Shown: positions 34,138 to 42,164 of the stretch, piece by piece
Numbering within the stretch: the first letter of the stretch is position 1
Layout of the letters: every line of letters begins with the position of its first letter
From: Streptomyces echinoruber
GTDB lineage: Bacteria; Actinomycetota; Actinomycetes; Streptomycetales; Streptomycetaceae
Reading direction: 5' to 3'
DNA length: 64,000 nucleotides
NCBI RefSeq assembly: GCF_014651135.1
Contig: NZ_BMWH01000006.1
Location: 211,670-275,669, forward strand
Translations under genes and position numbers: made by a program
The notes under the pieces: generated by a model
What the model saw: the letters and a program-made list of their open reading frames with translations, nothing else
What the model was told of the DNA's origin: nothing
Database searches by the model: none

Positions 34138-34197
34138 GGTACTGCGTACCCTCGATTTTCGCGGATCTCCCGGCGGCACCCGGCGGCGGCGCCGGAC

Positions 34198-34971
34198 TCA
34201 GTCGCGGCCGAGCGCGGACTCGATCTCCTGCACCACCCGCCACAGCGGTGCCGCGCGCCGCGACACGACGACCACCACGTCGTCGCGGCCGTCCGGGCGC
34301 CCGCCCTCCGCGGCACCGGACGCATCCGTGCCGCCGAAGGCCTCCTGCACGTACCGCAGCGCCCGGTCCACGGCCGCCTCGGCGTCGCCCTCCCCGTCCG
34401 CGCGCAGCCAGGAGCGCAACGCGTTGTTGTGCGCGGCGACCACGGCGGCCGCGATCACGTCGGCCCGCAGCGTCCCGTCGGGCAGGCCGGCGAACCGGCC
34501 GCGCAGGTACCCGGCGAACGCCCGCTCGTAGCGCCACACCACCGACAGCTCGTACGCCCGCAGCCCCGGCACCTTCTTGGTGAGGCGGTAGCGCTGCACC
34601 GAGAATGCCGGGTTCTCGGTGTACATGCGCAGCACCAGGCGGGCCGCGTCGCACACCCGCCGTACCGGGTCCTCGTCCTCCTCCCCGGCGGCCAGGAAGG
34701 CCGTGGTGTCGGCCAGGCACCGCTCGTGGTCGGGGAAGACCACGCCCTCCTTGGAGGGGAAGTAGCGGAAGAACGACCGCCGCCCCACCCCGGCGAGGGC
34801 GACGATGTCGTCGACCGTGGTCTGCTCGAAGCCGCGCTCCAGGAACAACTGGAAGGCCGCGGCGATCAGGGCGTCCCGGATCGGCGGCTTCTCAGCCTTT
34901 TCGACCTTCTCGGCCTTTTCGACCTTCTCGGCCTTGTCGTTGCGGCGGGGTGCCGCACTGCTGGAGCTCAT
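34198..34971 (-). CDS. TetR-family regulator with charged N-terminal repeat
   Basis: 257 residues. The HTH domain (about 30-78: IRDALIAAAFQLFLERGFEQTTVDDIVALAGVGRRSFFRYFPSKEGVV) is preceded by KAEKVEKAEKVEKAEK, encoded by an 18-bp tandem repeat. The ligand-binding domain is typical in length. The ATG is preceded by TACGTT (34984-34979) at 7 nt, suggesting a leaderless mRNA, and the operator-like palindrome at 35003-35017 overlaps the expected -35, so autoregulation is likely. The gene lies upstream of the DUF35 gene in the same direction with its own control. Confidence 0.9.
   Translation of the reverse strand: MSSSSAAPRRNDKAEKVEKAEKVEKAEKPPIRDALIAAAFQLFLERGFEQTTVDDIVALAGVGRRSFFRYFPSKEGVVFPDHERCLADTTAFLAAGEEDEDPVRRVCDAARLVLRMYTENPAFSVQRYRLTKKVPGLRAYELSVVWRYERAFAGYLRGRFAGLPDGTLRADVIAAAVVAAHNNALRSWLRADGEGDAEAAVDRALRYVQEAFGGTDASGAAEGGRPDGRDDVVVVVSRRAAPLWRVVQEIESALGRD
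34891..34936. repeat. 18-bp tandem repeat in the TetR gene
   Basis: Two near-identical 18-bp units plus half a third (34891-34908, 34909-34926, 34927-34936) encode the AEKVEK repeats before the DNA-binding domain. The unit is in frame, so copy number could vary without breaking the gene. Confidence 0.85.
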
Positions 34972-35002
34972 GAACGGGAACGTAGCACCCGGCCGCGCCG
35001 AA

Positions 35003-35017
35003 TGGCACTCAGTGCTG
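35003..35017 (-). promoter_or_regulatory. TetR self-operator overlapping its leaderless promoter
   Basis: TGGCAC-TCA-GTGCTG, matching the DUF35 operator at 12 of 15 positions, lies 31-46 nt upstream of the TetR ATG, over the -35 position of a promoter whose -10 is TACGTT. A further AATGGCA half-site follows at 35021-35027. Confidence 0.6.
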
Positions 35018-35194
35018 CCGAATGGCAAGAACAGGGAACTCAGTGCGCTCCTGAGGCGGTGGCCGGGGCCGCGCTGAACCACGCGGGCGCCCGGTACGTA
35101 TCACTGCGCGGGGATGGACCGCCCGTGCACGGCCGAGCACACCGCGCACACCGCAGAGCACATCGCAGAGCGCACCGCAGCGAAGGAGTGCAGC

Positions 35195-35908
35195 GTGTCG
35201 ACACCCTCCGACCCGGGACCGGCCGGCACCGCCCGGCCGCCCCTGGAACCCATCCGCGTCATCCGCCCCCGCCGTACGGACACCCTCGCCGAACTCATGC
35301 GGGAGCTGGACGAGCTGACGGCCGGCGGCCCCCCGGCCGGGCCGCCCGCGCAGCCGCACCCCGGCGCCGAGGACGACACCCGGGAACTCCCGCCCGTCCC
35401 CGAGGCCCCGCGCACCTCCGGCCGCCCGTCCGGCGCGGTCCCGCGCCGGACGGGCGCCGTCCTCGCCGTCCTCGTCGTCGCCGCGGCGGCGCTCGTCGGC
35501 TTCGGTGCCGCCGCCCTGCTGCCGCCGCACCGCCACGCCGCCGCGGCGGCGGCCCCCCACGCGTCCACCGCGCCCCCGGCGCCGAATCCCACCACCGCCA
35601 CCGCCACCGCCACCGCAACTGCCACCGTCACCGCGTCCGTCCCTGTCACCGCATCCGCCTCCGCCGCGCCCGCGGACCCGGACGGAGCCGGCACCCTGCG
35701 CCGGGGGGACACCGGCCCCCAGGTCGCCGACCTGCAGCAACGCCTGCTGCGCGTCCCGGACGTCTACACCGGCGGCTCCACCGACGGCCGCTACGACGCC
35801 GCTCTCGAGGCGGCCGTGGCCCGCTTCCAGGAGTGGTACGGCATCGTCGGCGACGAGACCGGCGTCTACGGCGACGACACCCGCCGCGCGCTGGAGTCCC
35901 GCACCTGA
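35195..35908 (+). CDS. Single-pass membrane protein with C-terminal peptidoglycan-binding domain
   Basis: 237 residues: a Pro-rich cytoplasmic N-terminus with VIRPRRTDTLAELMRELDELT, one transmembrane helix (AVLAVLVVAAAALVGFGAAALL, about 93-115), an Ala/Thr/Pro/Val low-complexity external linker, and a PG_binding_1 domain (about 175-237: LRRGDTGPQVADLQQRLLRVPDVYTGGSTDGRYDAALEAAVARFQ). It probably tethers the envelope to the wall. The GTG is preceded by GAAGGAG; upstream in-frame starts run through a short GAGCACACCGC-type repeat and are unlikely. Confidence 0.87.
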   Translation: MSTPSDPGPAGTARPPLEPIRVIRPRRTDTLAELMRELDELTAGGPPAGPPAQPHPGAEDDTRELPPVPEAPRTSGRPSGAVPRRTGAVLAVLVVAAAALVGFGAAALLPPHRHAAAAAAPHASTAPPAPNPTTATATATATATVTASVPVTASASAAPADPDGAGTLRRGDTGPQVADLQQRLLRVPDVYTGGSTDGRYDAALEAAVARFQEWYGIVGDETGVYGDDTRRALESRT

Positions 35909-35982
35909 CCGGTGGGGCTGACCGGTGGGCCTGACCGGCGGCCGGCCGAGATGGCGCGGAGGAACCGGGGTAGCAGCGGAAC

Positions 35983-36471
35983 ATGGCTGATACGGACGTG
36001 TTCACAGGACGGCTGGACCCCGACATGTGCGTGGTGACGGCCGCGGCCGACGGGGAGCGGGACGGCTGCCTGGTCGGGTTCTCCTCGCAGTGCTCGATCA
36101 GCCCGCTGCGGTACGCGGTGTGGCTGTCGCGGGTCAACCGGACCTTCCGGGTGGCCTGCCGCGCGGACGTCCTCGCCGTGCACCTGCTCACCCGGGACCA
36201 GCGCGACCTGGCCGAGCTCTTCGGCGGCCGCACCGGGGACGAGGAGGACAAGCTCGCCCGCACCGACTGGGTGCGGGGATACGGCGGGGCGGTGGTGCTG
36301 CGGGACGCGGCGGCGTGGTTCGTCGGCCGGGTCGTGCGGCGCACCGACGGCGGCGACCACGTGGGGTTCGTCCTGGAACCGGTCGAGGTCGGCGGGGAGC
36401 GGCGGGACGGGACACCGCTGCTGCGCCTGTCCGACGCCGTCACCATCCGGCCGGGCCACCCGGCCCACTGA
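35983..36471 (+). CDS. Flavin reductase-like FMN-binding protein
   Basis: 162 residues, split-barrel flavin reductase domain: MCVVTAAADGERDGCLVGFSSQCSISPLRYAVWLSRVNRTFRVA ... LAVHLLTRDQRDLAELFGG, then a GDHVGFVLEPVEV strand. It may supply reduced FMN/FAD to a monooxygenase or act alone as an oxidoreductase; no flavin monooxygenase lies next to it. GGAGGAACC lies about 20 nt upstream, and the ribosome-binding site close to the ATG is weak. A 16-bp repeat array begins at its stop codon. Confidence 0.88.
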   Translation: MADTDVFTGRLDPDMCVVTAAADGERDGCLVGFSSQCSISPLRYAVWLSRVNRTFRVACRADVLAVHLLTRDQRDLAELFGGRTGDEEDKLARTDWVRGYGGAVVLRDAAAWFVGRVVRRTDGGDHVGFVLEPVEVGGERRDGTPLLRLSDAVTIRPGHPAH

Positions 36472-36529
36472 GCACCGGGCCCACTGAGCACCCGGCTCAC
36501 TGAGCACCCGGCCCACTGAGCACCGGGCC
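36466..36529. repeat. Four 16-bp tandem repeats at the end of the flavin reductase gene
   Basis: Consecutive copies of CACTGAGCACCSGGCY at 36466, 36482, 36498 and 36514. The first contains the flavin reductase stop codon, so the repeat supplies a TGA in each unit. Confidence 0.9.
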
Positions 36530-36659
36530 CCGGGCACCGCACCATCGCGTGAAAACCCGCGGCGGCGGGAGTGGCGCGCGCCGCGGCCGGGCACAGGAGC
36601 CGTGTCCGATCCGGCGGGGCCCGTGCCGCGCCGGCCGCTCCGAACCGAAGGCCGTGCCC

Positions 36660-36761
36660 ATGAGCGGCTCCCGCATCCCCGGCCTGCTGCTGCCGGCCGT
36701 GTTCCTCCTGGCCCTCGTCGTGGGAGCCGTCTGGTACGTCCGGCACCGCGACGACGACTGA
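36660..36761 (+). CDS. Very small membrane protein, 33 aa
   Basis: One strongly hydrophobic helix (IPGLLLPAVFLLALVVGAVWYV) between a short Ser/Gly/Arg N-terminus and a charged RHRDDD tail, the pattern of real small membrane proteins. GAAGG lies about 10 nt before the ATG; longer in-frame starts would add an Arg/Gly-rich stretch. No homologous family is recognised. Confidence 0.55.
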   Translation: MSGSRIPGLLLPAVFLLALVVGAVWYVRHRDDD

Positions 36762-36837
36762 CCGCCCTCCCGCCGCCCGGCCGGGACCGACCGCCGAACT
36801 CCGGGCGGCGGGAGGGGAGATGCAGAACCCGGGGAAC

Positions 36838-39228
36838 CTAGCCGGTGTCCGGGACGCGGATGTCCACGACGCACACGTCGTCGCGCCACTCGCCCTCCAG
36901 CATCGCCGCGAGCAGCGGGCTGAGCGAGTGCTGCCCGTCGCCGGGGCCTGCGGCGGCCCCGGCGAGCCGGTCCAGGCCGGCGTCCAGGCCCTCGCCCGGC
37001 CGCTCGACCAGCCCGTCGGTGTACAGCAGCAGCCGGTCGCCGGCCCGCAGCCGCACCTGAGCCTCCTCGAACACCGGGGACGGCGTGGCGCCCAGCAGCA
37101 CGCCGCGCGGGCGGTCCAGGTAGCGGGCGCGGCCGTCGCGCAGCAGCAGCGGCGGGAGGTGGCCCGCCTGCGCCCACCGCAGCCGGCGCTCGTCCGGGTG
37201 GTAGCGGGCCAGCACCATGGTCGCGTTGGCGTGGCTGTCCCGGGTGTGCAGCAGCAGCGTGTTGAGCCGGGACAGCGCGTCCGTCAGCGACGAACCGGTG
37301 ATGATCATGCCTTTGGCGGTGAAGCGGAGCTGGGCCATCGTGGCGACGGCGTCCAGGCCGTGCCCGGTGACGTCACCGACGACGAACAGGGCGTCGCCGT
37401 CGGGCAGCGGGATGGCGCTGAACCAGTCGCCGCCGACGTGGATGCCCGACTGGGCGGGCAGGTAGGCGACCTCCACCCGCAGCCCGGCCAGGTCGACCGG
37501 GTGGCGCGGCAGCGGCAGCAGCGCGTGCTGCAGCCGCCCGGCCAGCGTGCGCTCCGCCTGCAGCACGCCGTGCTGCGCCAGGATCGCCCGCTCGCTCTCC
37601 ACCAGCGCCAGCTCCGCGCTGCGCTGCGCGGTGAGGTCCTGCACGATGCCGTGCACCTCCAGCGGCGTGCCCCGGTCGTCCGGCACCACCTCGGCGACGG
37701 CCCGCAGATGCCGTACCCCGCCGGCCGTACGGGCCCGGATCCGGAACGGCACGTCGAAGGGCCGTCCCTCGGTCAGGAGCCGGTGCACGGCGGCGGAGAG
37801 CTGCGGCGCGTCCTCGGGCAGGGCGAGGCCCGCCAGTTCCTCCAGGGCGGCCGGGCCCTGCGCCGGGTCCCGGTCGAACAGCGTGTACACCTGCGAGGAC
37901 CAGGTGATCTCGCGGGTGGCGAGGTTCCAGGTCGCCCAGCCGACGTTGCCCAGCCGCTGCAGGTCCGCCAGGCGCTGCTCCCGCCGGTCGGAGGAGTCGT
38001 GCCGCACCCAGGTCACCACCAGCGCGTCACCGCCCTCCAGGCGGACCGCGCGCACCGAGTACGCGGCGAGCTCCCGGCCGCCGGCCGCGGCGTCCTGCCG
38101 CGCGAACGGTTCGCCCTCGTACGGCTTGCCGGTGTCCAGCACCGTCAGCCAGCCCTGCCACAGCGGGCTCCCGGCGATGGCCGGCCAGCACTCCAGCACG
38201 CGCAGGCCGAGCAGCTCCCGCCCGGCGCGTCCGACCACGTCCACGGCGTGGGGGGTGGCCGCGTCGATACGGTAGTCGACGACCTCGCCGGTCGGCGCGC
38301 GCAGCGGGGAGAGCAGCAGGGTGGTGCCCGGCAGGGCGTCGAAGAGGGACTGGACGACGGTGCCGGTGCCCCCCGCGGGCAGGCGCGGGCGCGTGCCGAA
38401 GGCGCTGATCCGGCCCGCGCAGAGCCGGGTGGCGGCCAGCAGCAGCTCCCGGGCGCGCGGCGTGAACGGCCCGCTGCGGCGGCGCAGCACGCCGATCGCC
38501 ACGTCGGCGACGTCACCCGTCACCACCGGCAGCCAGGCGCGCGCCCGCCACCGGTCGGGCGGGTCGCCGATCAGCAGGTACCGCTTCCGGTCCTGCCCGG
38601 CGTCCTCCAGCCAGCGCGGTTCGCGGGTCGCGAGCACGTCCAGCGCGACGATCCCGCTCACCGGCGGTATCCGGCGCCACTGGTCGGCGAGGGTGTCCTC
38701 GACACCGGCGTACCCGGTCAGTTCCAGCCCGCCCGAGGGCGGCCGCCGGTAGATCAGCACCGCGTCCGCGGCCACGGCCGGCCTGAGGTGCTCCAGCAGC
38801 TGCCGGGCGAGGTCCTGCGGGGTGGCCACGTGGACCAGGGCCAGGCCGAGGCGGGCGAGGACGGCGGCGTCCGCGCGGTCCAGGGCCGCGGGCGGACGGG
38901 GCGGCGCCTCCTCCGCCTCGTCCACGGGGGTCTCCGACGCCGCACCGCCGAGGAACGGGGGCGTCAGGGACCCGAGGGTGATCCAGCACTCCTCCAGCAG
39001 CGTGCGGGCGCCCGCCCTGGCCCGCCGCAGCAGCTCCTCGTACGCCGCGTTCGGCGAGCACCCGGTCAGCGTCATCAGCGCACCCTTGGCCCGCTCCAGG
39101 ACGGCCGAGGTGGCGACCAGATCCTGCAGCCGGTCCGTTTCGGCACGCTGCCCGGCCACGACCTTCGCCGGCGCCGCCATGTCGGGCACGGCGCCGGAGT
39201 CCGCGGGCAGCGCGGGCTCGCTCGTCAC
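36838..39228 (-). CDS. ANTAR-GAF-PAS-SpoIIE multi-sensor phosphatase
   Basis: 796 residues. Domains in order: an ANTAR-like helical segment (about 28-90: ETDRLQDLVATSAVLERAKGALMTLTGCSPNAAYEELLRRARAGARTLLEEC), GAF (about 115-265), PAS (about 280-390), a second PAS (about 405-535), and a SpoIIE PP2C phosphatase (about 560-796, motifs IHVGGDWFSAI, VGDVTGHGLDAVATMAQLR, YTDGLVER, WRDDVCVVDI). It lacks the HATPase domain of the 4.8-kb paralogue. ANTAR normally binds RNA hairpins and stands at the C-terminus. A CATGCT -10-like element lies 6 nt before the chosen GTG; an ATG 18 nt upstream is possible. Confidence 0.85.
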   Translation of the reverse strand: MTSEPALPADSGAVPDMAAPAKVVAGQRAETDRLQDLVATSAVLERAKGALMTLTGCSPNAAYEELLRRARAGARTLLEECWITLGSLTPPFLGGAASETPVDEAEEAPPRPPAALDRADAAVLARLGLALVHVATPQDLARQLLEHLRPAVAADAVLIYRRPPSGGLELTGYAGVEDTLADQWRRIPPVSGIVALDVLATREPRWLEDAGQDRKRYLLIGDPPDRWRARAWLPVVTGDVADVAIGVLRRRSGPFTPRARELLLAATRLCAGRISAFGTRPRLPAGGTGTVVQSLFDALPGTTLLLSPLRAPTGEVVDYRIDAATPHAVDVVGRAGRELLGLRVLECWPAIAGSPLWQGWLTVLDTGKPYEGEPFARQDAAAGGRELAAYSVRAVRLEGGDALVVTWVRHDSSDRREQRLADLQRLGNVGWATWNLATREITWSSQVYTLFDRDPAQGPAALEELAGLALPEDAPQLSAAVHRLLTEGRPFDVPFRIRARTAGGVRHLRAVAEVVPDDRGTPLEVHGIVQDLTAQRSAELALVESERAILAQHGVLQAERTLAGRLQHALLPLPRHPVDLAGLRVEVAYLPAQSGIHVGGDWFSAIPLPDGDALFVVGDVTGHGLDAVATMAQLRFTAKGMIITGSSLTDALSRLNTLLLHTRDSHANATMVLARYHPDERRLRWAQAGHLPPLLLRDGRARYLDRPRGVLLGATPSPVFEEAQVRLRAGDRLLLYTDGLVERPGEGLDAGLDRLAGAAAGPGDGQHSLSPLLAAMLEGEWRDDVCVVDIRVPDTG

Positions 39229-39409
39229 GCCACGAGCATGGCACATGCGGCTGCGTTCGATCGCGGCCTCGTCGCCGTTTCTCGCAGTGAGGCCACCCAC
39301 GGTCCGCGCCGGATGTGCCGGATGCGCCGGAGCGCCGGAGCGCCGGACGCGCCGCCCCGGCCGCGGCGCCGTCCGGGCCGCGGCGGTGCCCCGGTCCGCG
39401 GCGTCGCGC

Positions 39410-39451
39410 GACCGGTGGGACGCGACCGGTGGGACGCGGGCGGTGGGACGC
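39410..39451. repeat. Three 14-bp tandem repeats
   Basis: Copies at 39410, 39424 and 39438 (the first two GACCGGTGGGACGC, the third with one-third divergence at its start), between the ANTAR phosphatase and the ABM-domain gene. The rest of this 240-bp gap is featureless GC-rich sequence. Confidence 0.8.
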
Positions 39452-39468
39452 GGGCGGCGGCATCGCCG

Positions 39469-40035
39469 TCAGCGGTCCGGCGACGGATACAGCCAGTGCC
39501 ACAGCAGCCGGCTCAGCAGCGGCATCACGGCGAAGGTCAGCGTGGGCAGCAGGAGCACCGGGAACACGGCGGCCCGCAAAGGCAGAGGCCAGCCCATGCT
39601 GCGCGGGGTGACCAGCCACTGGACGAGCAGGGTGAAGGGATAGGCGCCGAGGAACGTGGTGAGCGCCATCTTCCAGCGCGGCGGGGACTGCACGGTGGTG
39701 CCGGGCAGGCTGAACCACGTCTCCATGCCGGTGGTCGACTGCCGCTCGCTGCTGACCTCGGTGGCGACCGGTTCGATCCTGCGGTGCCACTCGGCGCGTT
39801 CGGCGGAGCCGAGCCACGCGGTGAGGCGGTGGGGGTCGGAGAAGCGCAGCACCGCGTGGAAGCGGTGGCCGCCCTCCGGGCGCAGCCAGGCGATGCCCTC
39901 GTTGCCGGGGAAGCGCCGCGCGCAGCGGGTGATGCCGTGCGTCCACTCCTGGAACTCGTCCTCGTGGCCGGGCCGCACCTGCCAGGTGAAGACGGTGGTG
40001 ACCGGTTCGCCGCGGGGAGCGTGGGGGGTGCTCAT
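39469..40035 (-). CDS. Membrane-associated antibiotic biosynthesis monooxygenase (ABM)-domain protein
   Basis: 188 residues. The N-terminal half is an ABM ferredoxin-like domain (VTTVFTWQVRPGHEDEFQEWTHGITRCARRFPGNEGIAWLRPEGGHRFHAVLRFSDPHRLTAWL), as in haem-degrading or quinone-forming monooxygenases. The C-terminal half has two transmembrane helices (ALTTFLGAYPFTLLVQWLV and FPVLLLPTLTFAVMPLLSRLLW). This fused layout recurs in actinobacteria without known function. GGGGAAAC lies before the ATG. It overlaps in orientation with the next upstream gene, 58 nt away. Confidence 0.82.
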   Translation of the reverse strand: MSTPHAPRGEPVTTVFTWQVRPGHEDEFQEWTHGITRCARRFPGNEGIAWLRPEGGHRFHAVLRFSDPHRLTAWLGSAERAEWHRRIEPVATEVSSERQSTTGMETWFSLPGTTVQSPPRWKMALTTFLGAYPFTLLVQWLVTPRSMGWPLPLRAAVFPVLLLPTLTFAVMPLLSRLLWHWLYPSPDR

Positions 40036-40093
40036 GGTTTCCCCGTGTGCCACGCGGGCGCCGGCTCATGCCCCGCGCGGCGGCGGCCGGCGG

Positions 40094-40468
40094 TCAGCGG
40101 CCGGCGCCGCTCTCCACCAGGGCCCGGGTGACGGCGCGGACGCTGCGCGCGATGTGCTGCAGCTGCAGCACCTCCGCCGCGTACAGCTTGATCGTGTGCT
40201 CGATGACCGACTCGGGCATGCCGTGGCGGGGGAGGTCGGCGCGGGCGGTCTGCAGGGCGGTGCGGGCGACCCGGATCTCCTGCTGCACCTGGAGTTCGGC
40301 GTGGCGGGCGAGCAGCACGGGGTGGCGGATGAACGCCGGATAGCCGGCGTAGCGCGCGGGGACCAGCTCGCGCAGCCATCTGACCGCCGAGCGCTCCCAG
40401 TCGTAGCTGCCGGGCGTCTTGACCTGGCAGGGCCAGTCCGGGCTGATGCGCGTGGTCGTCAGGGGCAT
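40094..40468 (-). CDS. Uncharacterised helical protein, 124 aa
   Basis: Soluble and helix-rich: YDWERSAVRWLRELVPARYAGYPAFIRHPVLLARHAELQVQQEIRVARTALQTARADLPRHGMPESVIEHTIKLYAAEVLQLQHIARSVRAVTRALVE. No family recognised. The start is chosen so that GGAAG lies 8 nt upstream; the in-frame ATG 6 nt earlier is too close to that site. It precedes the ABM-membrane gene by 58 nt and probably forms an operon with it, driven by the AT-rich promoter near 40.78 kb. Confidence 0.75.
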   Translation of the reverse strand: MPLTTTRISPDWPCQVKTPGSYDWERSAVRWLRELVPARYAGYPAFIRHPVLLARHAELQVQQEIRVARTALQTARADLPRHGMPESVIEHTIKLYAAEVLQLQHIARSVRAVTRALVESGAGR

Positions 40469-40760
40469 GGTCATCGCTTCCGGTGTGCGGCGTCGTGTGG
40501 GGTGGTCCGACGGGGCGGGCGGCCCCGGCCTAGGGGATGACCGGGGCCGCCACGGGCTGGCGCGGCGGCGCCGCCCGGCCGAACGCCCCGGGCGCCGTCG
40601 CGGGTGGGCGAGCCGGGCTCGGGGTGTTCGCACAGGAGCCCTGCGCGGTGGACGAGGCCCGTGCGGCGGGTGGAGCGGGGGTGCGCATGGGCGGGTCCGT
40701 CGGCTTTCTGGCGGGCTGGTGCGGGCCGGATGCGGTTCCGGTGGGCCGGACCGCGTGAGC

Positions 40761-40811
40761 AGTATTTATATATGCCGTCCGCTTTGCAAGACGTATGAAA
40801 ACATTCATGCG
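40761..40811 (-). promoter_or_regulatory. AT-rich promoter with palindromic site, upstream of the ABM operon
   Basis: On the minus strand, TTGCAA (40789-40784) is followed after 17 nt by AATACT within a TATATAAATACT stretch, the most AT-rich DNA in the window. Just upstream lies the palindrome CGTATGAA-aaca-TTCATGCG (40792-40811, one mismatch), placed for an activator or repressor. The leader to the first gene would be about 290 nt. The RpiR gene next door is a candidate regulator (inference). A weak minus-strand frame at 40530-40690 has no ribosome-binding site. Confidence 0.55.
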
Positions 40812-40939
40812 GATCTGAGATCGGTACGACGCCACCGGTCCGCGCGCGGCGGATCGGATCCGCAGGTGCGTGGCCGGGGCCCGGAGGTGTGGCGGGCCGG
40901 GTCCAGAGGTGCGTGGCCGGGGTCCGGAGGGCCGGCGGG

Positions 40940-41860
40940 TCAGTCCCGCAGGAAGAACTGGTGCTGGTCGGCGATCTGTTCGTACTCCTCCAGCCGGGCC
41001 TGGGTGCGCTCCGGATCGGCGTCGGTCATGGCCTGCAGCAGCGCGGCGCACAGGACGCCCGGCGCGGCGTAGGAGTCGAAGACGAGGCGGGAGCCGGTGC
41101 CGGTGGCGAAGGTGGCGTCGGCCTCGTCGGCCACCGGGCCGAGCGCCAGGTCGGTGACGAGGGCGACCCGCAGCCCGGCGTGCCGCGCCACGCGCACGGC
41201 GGCGAGCGTCTCCTGCGCGTGCCGCGGCATGGAGAACGCCAGCACCCAGGTGCCGCCGGCCTCGCGGGACTGCAGCAGCGCGTCGTAGGCGACGGAACCG
41301 CCCCGCGTCACCAGCCGCACGTCGGGGTGGATGCGGCGGGCGGCGTAGGCGAAGTACTCGGCGAGGGAGGCGGAGATGCGCAGGCCGAGCACGGTCAGCG
41401 GCATCGACGCCGACAGCGCGCGGCCGATGTCGATGATGCGGCCGGGGTCGGCGAGGTCGCGGCGGAGGTTCTCCAGGTTGGCGATCTCGGCGTCGACGGC
41501 GGCCTGGAGCTCGTTGGCCCGGTCCTCGTCGGCGCCGGGGCCGCCGGCCAGCGTGCGCAGGGCGATGGTCTGCAGCTTCTCCCGCAGCGCCGGGTAGCCG
41601 CTGAAGCCGACCGCGGCGGCGAACCGGGTCACGGAGGGCTGGCTGACCCCGACCCGGTCGGCGAGCTCGGTGATCGACAGGAACGCGGCCTCGGCGATGT
41701 TCTCGATCAGGTACTGGGCGATGCGGCGCTGCCCGGGGGACAGGTGGGGGCCGTCGAAGAGCTCCCTGAGCTGGGACGTCGGCGCGGCCTCCGCTTCCGG
41801 AACCGTCTTTCCCGAGGTGATCGCGGATGCCTGTGCGCGAGCCTGCTGCGGCGATGGCAC
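40940..41860 (-). CDS. MurR/RpiR-family transcriptional regulator
   Basis: 306 residues: N-terminal HTH_6 domain (about 30-105: LSPGQRRIAQYLIENIAEAAFLSITELADRVGVSQPSVTRFAAAVGFSGYPALREKL) and a SIS sugar-phosphate domain (about 145-285: IIDIGRALSASMPLTVLGLRISASLAEYFAYAARRIH ... LAFSMPRHAQETLAAVRVARHAGLRVALVTD). Such regulators respond to phosphosugars. The GTG is chosen for its AAGGAGG 8 nt upstream, although in-frame codons extend further. No sugar operon is adjacent on the downstream side. Confidence 0.9.
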   Translation of the reverse strand: MPSPQQARAQASAITSGKTVPEAEAAPTSQLRELFDGPHLSPGQRRIAQYLIENIAEAAFLSITELADRVGVSQPSVTRFAAAVGFSGYPALREKLQTIALRTLAGGPGADEDRANELQAAVDAEIANLENLRRDLADPGRIIDIGRALSASMPLTVLGLRISASLAEYFAYAARRIHPDVRLVTRGGSVAYDALLQSREAGGTWVLAFSMPRHAQETLAAVRVARHAGLRVALVTDLALGPVADEADATFATGTGSRLVFDSYAAPGVLCAALLQAMTDADPERTQARLEEYEQIADQHQFFLRD

Positions 41861-42164
41861 TTCAGGCACCTCCTTCATGTCCCACGGAGATTCAACATAG
41901 CTCACCCCCACCGCGCGGCCAGGGGCCCGCGCGCCGGTCCCGGCCACCCGTCCCGCGCCCGGGGATAGAGGAGCGGACGGCCGGGACCGATGGGGAGGAA
42001 GGACGGGGAGGGAGGGCGGAGAAGGACGAGCGGAACGGGCGGGCGGAACGGGCGGGCGGAACGGTCGGGCGGATGGATACCCGCGCCCCGTGCGGGAACC
42101 CGCCGCAGCGACAGACGCCCCGGCCGCAGGCCCGGGGTCCCCCGATGCGAGGAGCGGACAAGCG
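41861..42164. other. Divergent region between the RpiR gene and the 57-aa gene
   Basis: Holds the RpiR 5' leader and three 13-bp tandem units CGGAACGGGCGGG (42031-42069). No convincing promoter pair or gene was seen in the rest. Confidence 0.6.

Noticed and set aside
36820..40131. Long plus-strand frame opposite the ANTAR phosphatase and ABM genes
   Set aside because: Spans two real minus-strand genes and their gap, and has no recognisable motif.
40530..40690. Small Pro/Ala-rich minus-strand protein in the leader of the ABM operon
   Set aside because: No ribosome-binding site, no hydrophobic or conserved segment; could be chance in GC-rich DNA.
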